Part shown: one piece after another, positions 48,709 through 57,363 of the stretch
How the letters are laid out: each line of letters begins with the position of its first letter
How positions within the stretch are numbered: position 1 is the first letter of the stretch
Origin: Micromonospora costi
GTDB taxonomy: Bacteria; Actinomycetota; Actinomycetes; Mycobacteriales; Micromonosporaceae
Assembly: GCF_003626655.1 (NCBI RefSeq)
Contig: NZ_RBAN01000003.1
Location: 620,001-684,000 of the forward strand
Direction: 5' to 3'
Length of the DNA: 64,000 bases
Notes under the pieces: model-generated
Seen by the model: the letters and a program-made list of their open reading frames with translations, nothing else
The model's database searches: none
What the model was told of the DNA's origin: nothing
Program-made: the position numbers and the translations under genes

Positions 48709-49995
48709 GTGAGCGAGCGGCGAACGGACGAACCGGCCCAGGGCGCCGGCACGGGCGTGACCGAGCAGGCACGGCGCGCCCGGGTGGCGGCCGAGGCGCT
48801 GGCCGTCGCGACGCGTACGACCAAGGACGACGCGCTGCTGGCGATGGCCGACGCGCTGGTGGCGCGTACGCCGGAGATCCTGGCCGCGAACGCGGCGGAC
48901 CTGGCGGCCGGCCGGGAGGCCGGACTGACCGCGGCCGTCCTGGACCGGCTGGCCCTCGACGAGGGGCGGGTGGCCGGCATCGCCGACGCGTTGCGGCAGA
49001 TGGCCGCGCTGCCCGACCCGGTGGGTGAGGTGGTCCGCGGCTCGACCCTGCCCAACGGCCTGGAGCTGCGCCAGATCCGGGTGCCGTTCGGCGTGGTCGG
49101 CATCATCTACGAGGCCCGCCCGAACGTGACCGTGGACGCCGCGGGGATCTGCCTGAAGTCCGGCAACGCGGCGCTGCTGCGCGGCTCCTCCTCGGCCGCG
49201 CGCTCGAACGCCGCACTGGTCGCCGTGCTGCGCGACGCGGTGGCCGCCAGCGGGTTGCCCGCGGACGCGGTGCAGCTGCTCGACGCCGCCTCCCGCGACT
49301 CGGTGAAGGAGCTGATGCGCGCCCGCGGCCTGGTCGACGTGCTGATCCCGCGCGGCGGCGCCTCGCTGATCCGCACGGTCGTCGAGGAGTCCACCGTCCC
49401 GGTGATCGAGACCGGGGTGGGCAACTGTCACGTGTACGTCGACGCCGCCGCCGACGTGTCCAAGGCCGTGGCCGTCACGCTGAACGCCAAGACGCAGCGA
49501 CTGTCCACCTGCAACACCGCGGAGTCGCTGCTGGTGCACGCCGCGGTCGCCGACACCTTCCTGCCCCCGATGCTGGCGGCGTTCGCCGAGGCCGGCGTGA
49601 CCGTGCACGGCGACGAGCGGGTGGCCGCCCACTCCGCCGCCGTGGTGCCGGCCACCGAGGAGGACTTCGCCACCGAGTACCTCTCCGCCGACATCTCGGT
49701 GGCCGTGGTCGACTCGCTGGATGCGGCGGTCGCCCACATCCGCCGCTACGGGACGGGGCACACCGAGGCGATCGTCACCGACTCCACGAGCGCGGGCCGG
49801 GAGTTCGTGGCCCGGGTGGACGCGGCGGCCGTCATGGTGAACGCCTCGACCCGGTTCACCGACGGTGGCGAGTTCGGCTTCGGCGCGGAGATCGGCATCT
49901 CCACCCAGAAGCTGCACGCCCGGGGGCCGATGGGGTTGCCCGAGCTGACCTCCACCAAGTACGTGGTGACCGGGGACGGCCACCTGCGGGGCTGA
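48709..49995 (+). CDS. proA: Glutamate-5-semialdehyde dehydrogenase (gamma-glutamyl phosphate reductase)
   Basis: 428 residues. Aldehyde dehydrogenase-like fold with PFGVVGIIYEARPNVTVDAA, LIPRGGASLIRTVVEESTVP and the catalytic Cys in KTQRLSTCNTAESLLVH. Reduces gamma-glutamyl phosphate to the semialdehyde with NADPH, the second step of proline synthesis. GTG start at 48709 with GAGGAG 6 bases upstream. Forms an operon with proB. Confidence 0.97.
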   Translation: MSERRTDEPAQGAGTGVTEQARRARVAAEALAVATRTTKDDALLAMADALVARTPEILAANAADLAAGREAGLTAAVLDRLALDEGRVAGIADALRQMAALPDPVGEVVRGSTLPNGLELRQIRVPFGVVGIIYEARPNVTVDAAGICLKSGNAALLRGSSSAARSNAALVAVLRDAVAASGLPADAVQLLDAASRDSVKELMRARGLVDVLIPRGGASLIRTVVEESTVPVIETGVGNCHVYVDAAADVSKAVAVTLNAKTQRLSTCNTAESLLVHAAVADTFLPPMLAAFAEAGVTVHGDERVAAHSAAVVPATEEDFATEYLSADISVAVVDSLDAAVAHIRRYGTGHTEAIVTDSTSAGREFVARVDAAAVMVNASTRFTDGGEFGFGAEIGISTQKLHARGPMGLPELTSTKYVVTGDGHLRG

Positions 49996-50086
49996 CCGTC
50001 CGGGGTGGACTGGAGGCGGGCACTCGCGGATGGCGCCCGCCGGTTAGTCTGGATCCCGGTTCGGCAAGCCGGTCTGGGGAGGCGTC

Positions 50087-50485
50087 ATGCTGGGCGAGGA
50101 CGCTCTGGAGCAGCAGCTGGCGCAGGCGCGGGCCGCGCTGCGCGACGTGGGCAAGGGGTTCACCCCGCCCGAGCGCACCGAGTCGGTGGCCGAGGCCGCC
50201 GACGGGCGCATCCGCGTCACGCTCGGCACCGACGGCCGGGTCAGCGGCATCGAGATCGACCCGCGGGTGCTCCGGGAGGGCTCGGAATACCTGGCCGACG
50301 AGCTGCGCCGGGCGTTCAACGACGCCCTCGACGGCCAGACTCCCGGTGTCGACGTCACCGAGCCGATGCCCGACCTCGCGGCCATCACGAGCACCGTGGA
50401 GCGCCTGCAGGACGAGAGCCTGCGGCAGATGCGCGCCATGACCCAGGCCATCAGCGAGACGATGCGCAAGCTGCAGAAGAGCTGA
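50087..50485 (+). CDS. YbaB/EbfC-like nucleoid protein of a WXG locus
   Basis: 132 residues. N-terminal coiled helix (MLGEDALEQQLAQARAALRD) then a YbaB-like beta region (RIRVTLGTDGRVSGIEIDPR, LADELRRAFNDALDGQ). In actinomycetes such YbaB-like genes regularly precede WXG100 genes of type VII-type secretion or polymorphic toxin loci. Its job there is not established. The next gene starts two bases after its stop. Confidence 0.85.
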   Translation: MLGEDALEQQLAQARAALRDVGKGFTPPERTESVAEAADGRIRVTLGTDGRVSGIEIDPRVLREGSEYLADELRRAFNDALDGQTPGVDVTEPMPDLAAITSTVERLQDESLRQMRAMTQAISETMRKLQKS

Positions 50486-50486
50486 G

Positions 50487-50813
50487 ATGGAGAACCTGCA
50501 CGTCGACATCGACTCGCTGCGGCGGGGCGCGGAGCAGCTGGAAGCGGCCAAGGAGACCGTCCGCGAGGCGTTCGAGGGCTTCCAGGCCGCCGCGGAGGGC
50601 TACGCGGACGCGTTCGGCGGCGACGACATCGGCACCCTGCTGGCCGTCGCCCACTCGGCCTGCGTCGAGGCGGCGACCGAGTGCTTCGACACCAACGTGT
50701 CCGAGCTGGAGACGTACGTCGACGGGCTGCTCGACATGGCCGACAACTACCAGTCGGTCGAGGACGACATCGCCGCCTCCTTCTCCCGGATGCTCGGCTC
50801 GCTCGGCGGCTGA
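50487..50813 (+). CDS. WXG100/EspC-like helical secreted protein
   Basis: 108 residues, all-helical. The pattern HVDIDSLRRGAEQLEAAKET ... DVSELETYVDGLLDMADNYQ matches DUF2580/WXG100-superfamily helical hairpins that accompany type VII-type secretion. The Trp-X-Gly turn itself is absent. It is likely the partner of the next gene. Confidence 0.75.
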   Translation: MENLHVDIDSLRRGAEQLEAAKETVREAFEGFQAAAEGYADAFGGDDIGTLLAVAHSACVEAATECFDTNVSELETYVDGLLDMADNYQSVEDDIAASFSRMLGSLGG

Positions 50814-50834
50814 CCGACTCGAAAGGTAGGACAG

Positions 50835-51329
50835 GTGGGGCTCAGCATCCCGGGCGAACTCGCGTCCCTTCTCTCGATGCTCGGCTACGAGTGGCCGCAG
50901 TCCGACGAGACGAAGCTGTTCCAGCTCGCGGGCGAGTGGACGGGCATGGCCGACCGGATCAGCGGCTCGGCCGCGGAGCTGGAGGCGGCGGCCCGCACGG
51001 TGCTGGACAACAACTCCGGCGCGAGCTTCACGGAGTTCGCCGGCGAGTGGAGCGACACCGAGTCGGCGGCCCGCAACATCGCCGACACCACCACACCGGC
51101 GAACGTGATCGGCATCGGCCTCATGGTCGCGGCGGGCGTGGTGCTGGCCCTGAAGATCCAGGTGATCGTCCAGCTCGTGCTGCTCGCCATCCAGATCGCC
51201 CAGGCCATCGCGACCGCGGTGGCCACCTTCGGCGCGTCCCTGCTGGAGATCCCGATCTTCAAGATGATCACCGGGCTGATCATCGACCAGCTGATCGGCA
51301 TGGCCGTGGACGCGGTGCTCAATGGTTAA
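50835..51329 (+). CDS. WXG100-like N-terminal domain with membrane helices (toxin carrier)
   Basis: 164 residues. The first 95 are helical with EWTGMADRISGSAAELEAAA and EFAGEWSDTESAARNIAD, resembling the export domain of WXG-type polymorphic toxins. The rest contains two hydrophobic helices (VIGIGLMVAAGVVLALKIQV, VIVQLVLLAIQIAQAIATAV) and ends with a short hydrophobic tail. In related toxins this carrier is fused to the toxin domain; here its stop falls 8 bases inside the next gene. GTG start. Confidence 0.75.
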   Translation: MGLSIPGELASLLSMLGYEWPQSDETKLFQLAGEWTGMADRISGSAAELEAAARTVLDNNSGASFTEFAGEWSDTESAARNIADTTTPANVIGIGLMVAAGVVLALKIQVIVQLVLLAIQIAQAIATAVATFGASLLEIPIFKMITGLIIDQLIGMAVDAVLNG

Positions 51330-51933
51330 GAAGCGCACCGCGCCACCGCGCAAGGCGCAGGCCAAGGGCGCCCGGATCGTCTCGGCCTACCTGGAGAACG
51401 CGGACGTGTTCCGCACCGCCAAGGGCGGCAAGGTCGACGGGCCGGCGGTGCTGGTGCTGCGTAACCGGCCGGACTTCCACAAGCGCGACTTCGACCGCAA
51501 GGCCCGGGACCTGGAACGGCTCGGCAAGGAGGGTCGGCTGAAGAAGGCCACCCCCGACCGGGACAGCAACAAGGTCACCGACCGGTCCACCGGCAAGCGG
51601 CGCACCCGCACGAACGTCTACCGCGACCGCCTGATCCGCCGCCTCACGAAGGACGGCCGGCTCAGCAAGGACAAGGGGACGACTGCCACCAACAAGTACC
51701 TCGCCAACAAGCGGGCCGTCGAGCAGCTCTACGCCGGCAAGGGCCCCATCACGTCCCGTGGCCAGGGGCTCGACCCCGACCACATCCAGGATCTCCAGAT
51801 GGACGGGGAGGACATCTACGCTAACCTCAGGCCGATGGACGCCTGGACGAACCGCCAGCTCGGCAGCGACATCTCCGTCGCGCTGCGCGACGTACCCGAG
51901 GGCACCCCGATCATCGTGAAGGTGCTCCCGTGA
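51322..51933 (+). CDS. HNH-like polymorphic toxin domain protein
   Basis: 203 residues, strongly basic N-terminus (MVKKRTAPPRKAQAKGAR). The C-terminal 55 residues carry GLDPDHIQDLQMDGEDIYAN, then LRPMDAWTNRQLG and GTPIIVKVLP. The spacing DH..DLQ..G.D...NL.P.D is that of HNH-type nuclease toxins, so it probably cuts DNA. Its ATG lies inside the last codons of the carrier gene in the +1 frame, so the two are separate polypeptides unless a frameshift joins them. Its own stop overlaps the next start (GTGA). Confidence 0.72.
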   Translation: MVKKRTAPPRKAQAKGARIVSAYLENADVFRTAKGGKVDGPAVLVLRNRPDFHKRDFDRKARDLERLGKEGRLKKATPDRDSNKVTDRSTGKRRTRTNVYRDRLIRRLTKDGRLSKDKGTTATNKYLANKRAVEQLYAGKGPITSRGQGLDPDHIQDLQMDGEDIYANLRPMDAWTNRQLGSDISVALRDVPEGTPIIVKVLP

Positions 51934-52550
51934 CCACCCCGGCCGATCCCGGCGTCCTCGACCAGGTCCGCGAGAAGCTCGACCTGCTGCGCCGGCTCGA
52001 CGCCGAGCAGGGCTTCGGCGTGGTCATCGGCGACCCGGTGCCGCTGGAGCCGCTGCCCGACCTGCCCGGCGTCGCCGAGACCTACCGCCTCTTCGACCGG
52101 CTGGAGGGCGACAACTTCCGGTTCGTCGCGCCGGAGGCGATCCGCAGCGCGGCCGCCTGGGCCGACCGCCCGGTCGACCCGGACGACCCGATGGGCAGCC
52201 CGCTGCCGGTCGGCTACGAGCTGCACAGCGTCCCGCCGAAGCTGCGCGGCGACGTGCCCGGTGGCGCCCCGATCTACCTCGACGTCTCCGACCTCGAGGT
52301 CTACTGGATGGACCCGGACGACTACGTCTTCCAGTACGAGCACCCCGACGAGGACGTGGAGTTCACCGTCCTCGCTCCGGACATCGCCACGTTCGTCAAC
52401 GAGCGGGTGCTCGGCCCCGGTTATCCGGAGCTGGTCGCCACCGTGATCGGCCCCGCCGTGCCCGACCGGCGCCTGTCCGGCGGGCGGCACGCCGGCGAGT
52501 ACGCCGACAACTGGCGGCGGCTGCTGGTGGCCGCCGGCCTGTCGTCCTGA
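51930..52550 (+). CDS. Putative immunity protein
   Basis: 206 residues, acidic, soluble, and not recognised. GTG start overlapping the toxin stop (GTGA), the position expected of the cognate immunity gene. Sequence features: YRLFDRLEGDNFRFVAPEAI, GGAPIYLDVSDLEVYWMDPD and EYADNWRRLLVAAGL. The pattern of short Trp/Asp-rich strands is compatible with SMI1/KNR4-type immunity folds, but no motif proves it. Confidence 0.55.
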   Translation: MTTPADPGVLDQVREKLDLLRRLDAEQGFGVVIGDPVPLEPLPDLPGVAETYRLFDRLEGDNFRFVAPEAIRSAAAWADRPVDPDDPMGSPLPVGYELHSVPPKLRGDVPGGAPIYLDVSDLEVYWMDPDDYVFQYEHPDEDVEFTVLAPDIATFVNERVLGPGYPELVATVIGPAVPDRRLSGGRHAGEYADNWRRLLVAAGLSS

Positions 52551-52575
52551 CCGACACCGACCGCTGAGGACTCCG

Positions 52576-53091
52576 ATGGCCGCTGACCCCCGGTTCCGTT
52601 CCCTGTGGAACGAGGACGAGCTCGTCCCGTACCCGCGCGAGGCCTGGCTCGAGGGCGGTTTCACCCCCGACATGCTCCCGGCCGGCGACGAGATCCCGCT
52701 CGACGTGGAAGTGGTCTACACCGCCTACCTCGAGGGCGACATCGAGCTGTTCGACACCATCCAGCTGAGCACCGAGGACGGCTCGCTGGACATCCGGCTG
52801 ATCGTGGTGGGCGCGGTCGCCGACAACACCGACCTGCTGTACGTGCTCGATCCGCGTACCGGCGAGATCCTCCAGCTCGACCTCGATGCGCAGGACGTCC
52901 AGGGGGTGAACAGCACCTTCCGCACGTTCGTCGAGTTCCTCTACCAGTTCGCGCTGTTCGTCGAGGCCGACGAGGGGAAGGCCGGCCGGGCCGAGCGGGC
53001 CGAGACGCTGCGCACGGTGCTGGAGAGCATCGACCCCGCGGCGTTCGCGCCGGACGCCTGGTGGCCGCTGGTGATCAGTCAGCTGAAGTGA
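52576..53091 (+). CDS. SUKH-4-like immunity protein
   Basis: 171 residues. LYVLDPRTGEILQLDLD, VQGVNSTFRTFVEFLYQFAL and the opening WNEDELVPYPREAWLEGGFT match the SUKH-4 group of immunity proteins. It follows the first immunity candidate by 25 bases. Either could neutralise the HNH toxin, or one may protect against a toxin no longer present. Its 3' end overlaps the converging gene by 17 bases. Confidence 0.65.
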   Translation: MAADPRFRSLWNEDELVPYPREAWLEGGFTPDMLPAGDEIPLDVEVVYTAYLEGDIELFDTIQLSTEDGSLDIRLIVVGAVADNTDLLYVLDPRTGEILQLDLDAQDVQGVNSTFRTFVEFLYQFALFVEADEGKAGRAERAETLRTVLESIDPAAFAPDAWWPLVISQLK

Positions 53092-53926
53092 CCGGCGCCC
53101 GGCAGGCGCGGATCGCCCGCAGCGTGGTGTGCACGTCGAACTGGTGACCGTCGTCGCTGTCCCAACCGCCGTCGCTGCGCTGGGTCTCGGCGAGCCGCCG
53201 CCGGGCCGACACCAGCAGCCACTGCTCCTCGCCCACCTCGACGCGGCGCAGCGTCGCGGCGAGCCACGCCGCGTCGGCCGGGGACATCTGCGGAATCCGC
53301 TCGGCCAGCACCGCCTGGATCCGCGCCGACTCGTCGTACATCCCCTGCCGGTGCAGCACGGCCGCGCCCAGCCAGCCGGCCGGCAGGAACGACGGCCAGG
53401 TGCCGTCCGCGCCGAGCCCCGCGGCGACGGCCTGCGCCGCCGCCTGCACCACCCCGGCGTACGCCCCGCCCACGCGATGGTCGAGCGGGCCGGCGGCCCG
53501 GGCGTCGAGCCCGGCCACGGTCAGCCAGAAGCCGGCGTTGGCGGTGAGGTAGAACCGGGCCTCCGGATCGCCGGGCCGGGCCCACTCCGGCGCGATGTCG
53601 GCGAGCGCCGGATCCTCGTCCCACCGGCCGTCGGGCAGTTGCCGGGCGGCGAGCCAGTCCAGCGCGTGCCGTGCCGCCGGGCGGCCGAGCGCGCCGAGGT
53701 CGTCCAGCTCGGCGAGGCGGTAGCAGGTGGCGTCGACGGAGGCGACCTCGCCGTCGAGGGTGGCCGGCCAACCACCGCCGGGCGACTGCCCGGACTCGGC
53801 CCGCTCCACCAGTTCGATGGGCACCGGCGCGCCGGTGCGCAACCGCGAGAGGCGGGCGCGCTCCACCGCGTCCCCATGAGCCACGACGAAGCCGATCGCG
53901 GCGTCCAAGTCGACCACGGCGGACAC
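53075..53926 (-). CDS. Prenyltransferase/squalene-cyclase-like alpha-barrel repeat protein
   Basis: 283 residues. The repeats are seen as SGQSPGGGWPATLDG, ARQLPDGRWDEDPAL and ETQRSDGGWDSDDGHQFDVH, the QW-type motif of terpene cyclases and prenyltransferase beta subunits. The full length forms only a half-barrel compared with cyclases of more than 600 residues, and no catalytic Asp-rich motif (DxDD) is evident. The function is therefore uncertain. GTG start. Confidence 0.75.
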   Translation of the reverse strand: MSAVVDLDAAIGFVVAHGDAVERARLSRLRTGAPVPIELVERAESGQSPGGGWPATLDGEVASVDATCYRLAELDDLGALGRPAARHALDWLAARQLPDGRWDEDPALADIAPEWARPGDPEARFYLTANAGFWLTVAGLDARAAGPLDHRVGGAYAGVVQAAAQAVAAGLGADGTWPSFLPAGWLGAAVLHRQGMYDESARIQAVLAERIPQMSPADAAWLAATLRRVEVGEEQWLLVSARRRLAETQRSDGGWDSDDGHQFDVHTTLRAIRACRAPVTSAD

Positions 53927-54009
53927 GCTACCTGCGCAAAGGCGATCCCGCCTCGGAGAATCGGCCGAGGTCGGGGCGGGTTGCGACCGCCCCGACCCCG
54001 CCCGGTCGG

Positions 54010-55191
54010 TCAGTACGCGGGCAGCGACGGATCGATCTGCTTGATCCAGGAGAGCACGCCGCCCTGGACGTGCACCGCGTCGCGGAACCCGGCCGCTTTG
54101 AGCGCCGCGAGCGCCTCGGCGGAGCGGACGCCGGACTTGCAGTGCAGCACGATCTGCCTGTCCTGCGGGAGCCGGGAGAGCGCCTCACCGGAGATGATGT
54201 CGCCCTTGGGGATCAGCGTGGCGCCCGGGATGCGGACGATCTCGTACTCGGCCGGCTCGCGCACGTCCACGAGGAAGATGTCCTTGCCGGCGTCCTGCCA
54301 CTCCTTGAGTTCCAGCGCCGTGATGGTCGAGTCGACCACCGCCTCCTGCGCCTCGACGGACACCGCGCCGCAGAAGTCCTCGTAGTCCTCCAGCAGGTCG
54401 GTGACCGTGGGGTTCTCCCCGCAGAGCACGCAGTCCGGGTCCTTCCGGACCTTGATCTTGCGGTAGGACATCTCCAGGGCGTCGTAGACCATCAGGCTGC
54501 CGACCAGCGGCTCGCCGATGCCGGCGAGCAGCTTGATCGCCTCGTTCACCTGGATCGAGCCGATGGAGGCGCAGAGCACGCCGAGCACGCCGCCCTCGGC
54601 GCAGGACGGCACCATGCCGGGCGGCGGGGGCTCCGGATAGAGGCACCGGTAGCAGGGGCCGTGCTCGGCCCAGAACACCGACGCCTGGCCGTCGAAGCGG
54701 TAGATCGACCCCCAGACGTACGGCTTGCCGAGCAGCACCGCCGCGTCGTTGACCATGTAGCGGGTGGCGAAGTTGTCGGTGCCGTCGACGATGAGGTCGT
54801 ACTGGGCGAAGATCTCGCGGACGTTGTCCCGGTCCAGCGCGGTGTTGTGGATCTCCACGTTGACCAGCGGGTTGATCTCGCGGATGCTCGCCGCGGCGGA
54901 CTCGGCCTTCGACCGGCCGACGTCGGAGACGCCGTGGATGATCTGGCGCTGGAGGTTGGACTCGTCGACGGTGTCGAAGTCGATGATGCCGAGGGTGCCG
55001 ACGCCGGCGGCGGCCAGGTACATGAGGGCCGGCGAGCCGAGACCGCCGGCGCCCACGCACAGCACCCGGGCGTTCTTCAGCCGCTTCTGCCCCTCCACCC
55101 CGACGTCCGGGATGATCAGGTGGCGCGAGTAGCGGCGGATCTCGTCAACGGTCAGCTCGGCGGCGGGCTCGACGAGCGGGGGCAACGACAC
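54010..55191 (-). CDS. moeZ: MoeZ/MoeB-type adenylyltransferase-sulfurtransferase
   Basis: 393 residues. The ThiF/MoeB domain (about 15-270) has VLCVGAGGLGSPALMYLA for ATP, DESNLQRQIIHG, zinc cysteines in CYRC and CVLCGENP and the Cys of MVPSCAEGGVLG. The rhodanese domain (about 290-393) has the persulfide Cys in LHCKSGVRSAEAL. It activates sulfur-carrier proteins such as MoaD-like and CysO-like partners by adenylation and sulfur transfer. GTG 55191 is chosen over 55230 since GGGGAG lies 7 bases upstream and the result matches mycobacterial MoeZ length. Confidence 0.94.
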   Translation of the reverse strand: MSLPPLVEPAAELTVDEIRRYSRHLIIPDVGVEGQKRLKNARVLCVGAGGLGSPALMYLAAAGVGTLGIIDFDTVDESNLQRQIIHGVSDVGRSKAESAAASIREINPLVNVEIHNTALDRDNVREIFAQYDLIVDGTDNFATRYMVNDAAVLLGKPYVWGSIYRFDGQASVFWAEHGPCYRCLYPEPPPPGMVPSCAEGGVLGVLCASIGSIQVNEAIKLLAGIGEPLVGSLMVYDALEMSYRKIKVRKDPDCVLCGENPTVTDLLEDYEDFCGAVSVEAQEAVVDSTITALELKEWQDAGKDIFLVDVREPAEYEIVRIPGATLIPKGDIISGEALSRLPQDRQIVLHCKSGVRSAEALAALKAAGFRDAVHVQGGVLSWIKQIDPSLPAY

Positions 55192-55323
55192 GGCGGACTC
55201 CCCGGGGATCGGCGATGCGAACCGGGCCATTGTCGCTCGACCGGGGGCGGGTCGGCCATGAGGGAGGACACGCCGCCCGGCATTCGGGAGTGGGAATAAA
55301 GCCGCACCGATGCGGGCGGGCCG

Positions 55324-56145
55324 TCAGGGGATGATCTCCCCGGCGTACCGGTTGCCGTCGACGTAGGGCCAGGGGTTGGCGACGCAGCCTTCCAGGCCGT
55401 ACGTCTGCTGCTGCATCACGGGCGCTGGTACGCCCGGCCCGGGGCACGCCTCGTGGTCATGGCCGAACTCGTGCCCCACCTCGTGGTTGATGACGTACGT
55501 CCGGTAGACCGACAGCGGCGCGCCGTAGTCGGGCACCGCCTCCATCCAGCGCGCCAGGTTGATGATGACCTGCCCGGGCAGCCGGCAGGACGTGTAGCCC
55601 TCCGTGCTCAGGCCGCCCTCGGCGCACATCCGTTCCGAGGTGACGGGCGTCGCGAGGTAGACGGTGAAGTCGGCCTCCGCCGCGTCGGCCACCCGCTGCA
55701 CCCGCAGCTCTCCCGATGCGATCCAGCTACGCGGGTCGGCGAGCGTCTCGTCCACGCTGGCCGCGAACTCGTCGGCGTCCTGGTCGGTGCCCTGTTCGAC
55801 GGCCACCCGGTAGCGGTGCAGCGGGCCGTCCTCGCCGTGAACAGAGGTGCCACCGGTGGCGACGGCGAAGCGACCGGCGCCGACGGAGGGGACCGGGTGC
55901 GCTGCCGGCGTCCCGTCGTGCGCCCCGGCTCCGCCGCTGTCGGGCAGCCGCCCCTGCACGGCCGGCGGTGCGGGCGGCGGCGTACCGGCCCGGGCCAGCG
56001 TGATCCCGGTGGCGGTGAGCAGCAGCGCCAGGGTCAGCAGGACGGTGCGCCGCCGGCGCCGGTACATCCGGACGAGCGCCGGGCGGCGCCGGCCGGACAG
56101 TTCGCGGGTCGGAGCAGGCGGGTCGTAAGGGGACGACGGCGTCAT
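55324..56145 (-). CDS. DUF3152 metallopeptidase-like exported protein (first copy)
   Basis: 273 residues. A short cytoplasmic part and one membrane helix (LLTLALLLTATGITLARAG, about 35-53) precede a Pro/Ala linker and the DUF3152 domain. It holds the zinc motif INHEVGHEFGHDHEACPGPG near residue 217, with CRLPGQVIINLARW and four cysteines likely forming disulfides outside. Position after moeZ matches the moeZ-DUF3152-TetR block in mycobacteria. Confidence 0.85.
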   Translation of the reverse strand: MTPSSPYDPPAPTRELSGRRRPALVRMYRRRRRTVLLTLALLLTATGITLARAGTPPPAPPAVQGRLPDSGGAGAHDGTPAAHPVPSVGAGRFAVATGGTSVHGEDGPLHRYRVAVEQGTDQDADEFAASVDETLADPRSWIASGELRVQRVADAAEADFTVYLATPVTSERMCAEGGLSTEGYTSCRLPGQVIINLARWMEAVPDYGAPLSVYRTYVINHEVGHEFGHDHEACPGPGVPAPVMQQQTYGLEGCVANPWPYVDGNRYAGEIIP

Positions 56146-56254
56146 GAATTTCAGCGTGCCAGATTAAACGGGCATTTCTGGCGTTTAACACTAATGCCGC
56201 TCCGAATGGCGGCGAGCATTAGGGGATAAATCGCTCAGGAAACCATAAAGAGGT

Positions 56255-57358
56255 TCAGAGTGACGGTCCCGCGTATCGGCGGCCGTCGCGGTAGGGCCAC
56301 GGATTGGCCACGCAGCCGTTCAGGAAGAGGGTCTGCTGCATCATCACCGGCGCCGGCCGCCCCGCGCCGGGGCAACGCTCGTGGCGGTGCCCCAACTGGT
56401 GACCCACCTCGTGGTTGACGACGTACGTCCGGTAGACCGACAGGGGCACCTTCGCCCGTACGTAGTGCGGAACGGAGAGCCGCCACCGGTCGAGGTTGAT
56501 GATGACCTTCCCGGGCGCCCGACAGGAGGTGTACGGCTTCCCGCCCACCCGGATGTCCACGCCGCCCTCGGCGCACATCCGCCCCGCCGTACGGGCGGTC
56601 GCCAGGTAGACCGTGAAGTGGGAGCCGGCCCCGCCGGGCACCTGCTGGAGCCGCAACCGCCGACTGTCCACCCAGCTGCCCGGCCCGGTGAGCGCCACCC
56701 GCACCGCCTCGGCGAACTCGCGCGCGTCCTCGCCGCTGCCCGACTCGACGGCGACCCGGTAACGCTGGAGCGTCCCCGCCGCGCCGAGCACCGGCCCGGT
56801 GCGGTCGTCGTGACCGAAGCGGCCGGAGCCGGCGGACGGCACCGGCCCGGGCAGCCGGAGCACCGGAGGCGGCGGGGACGACGGCGAGGGCGACAGGCTG
56901 GGCGCGACCGGACCGAGCACCGGCAGCGGGGCCGTCGCGACCGGCAGCGCCGCGTCCGCCGGGACCACCGGCCGCGGATCGGCGTCCCCGTGCAGGGCGA
57001 CCACGGTGACCGCGGAGCCGATGGCCAGCAGCACCGCCGACAGTTGGGCGAGCGCCTGGAACCGCTGCCGACGCCGACGCCGCGCCTCGTCGGCCCGTCC
57101 GACCGACGCGCCGGCCTGACCGGACGGCGCCGCCGAGCGGGCCCGGCCGGATGGGGCCGACACCGAGCGGGCCCCGCCGGACGGCGCCGCCGCCGAGCGG
57201 GCCCGGCCGGATGGTGCCCCGCCGGATGGCGTCCCTCCGGGGTGGGCGTTGTCCGCTCGGGAGCCGACAGCGCGTGGCGCGGGAACCGGCGGCCCGCTCG
57301 TCCTCCGGGCGGCGGCGACGGGCGGATCGCCGGTGCGGCGGGGCGCTGAGCTGGGCAT
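56255..57358 (-). CDS. DUF3152 metallopeptidase-like exported protein (second copy)
   Basis: 367 residues. A 90-residue N-terminal region is built of repeated APSG, ARS and GRARSAA units, followed by a membrane helix (ALAQLSAVLLAIGSAVTVVA) and a Pro-rich linker. The DUF3152 domain has VNHEVGHQLGHRHERCPGAG. The last 180 residues align closely with the neighbouring copy (VYRTYV.NHEVGH, GCVANPWPY.DG.RYAG), so the two arose by tandem duplication. ATG at 57358; a much longer open frame lies over the hydrolase gene and is spurious. Confidence 0.83.
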   Translation of the reverse strand: MPSSAPRRTGDPPVAAARRTSGPPVPAPRAVGSRADNAHPGGTPSGGAPSGRARSAAAPSGGARSVSAPSGRARSAAPSGQAGASVGRADEARRRRRQRFQALAQLSAVLLAIGSAVTVVALHGDADPRPVVPADAALPVATAPLPVLGPVAPSLSPSPSSPPPPVLRLPGPVPSAGSGRFGHDDRTGPVLGAAGTLQRYRVAVESGSGEDAREFAEAVRVALTGPGSWVDSRRLRLQQVPGGAGSHFTVYLATARTAGRMCAEGGVDIRVGGKPYTSCRAPGKVIINLDRWRLSVPHYVRAKVPLSVYRTYVVNHEVGHQLGHRHERCPGAGRPAPVMMQQTLFLNGCVANPWPYRDGRRYAGPSL

Positions 57359-57363
57359 CCGGC

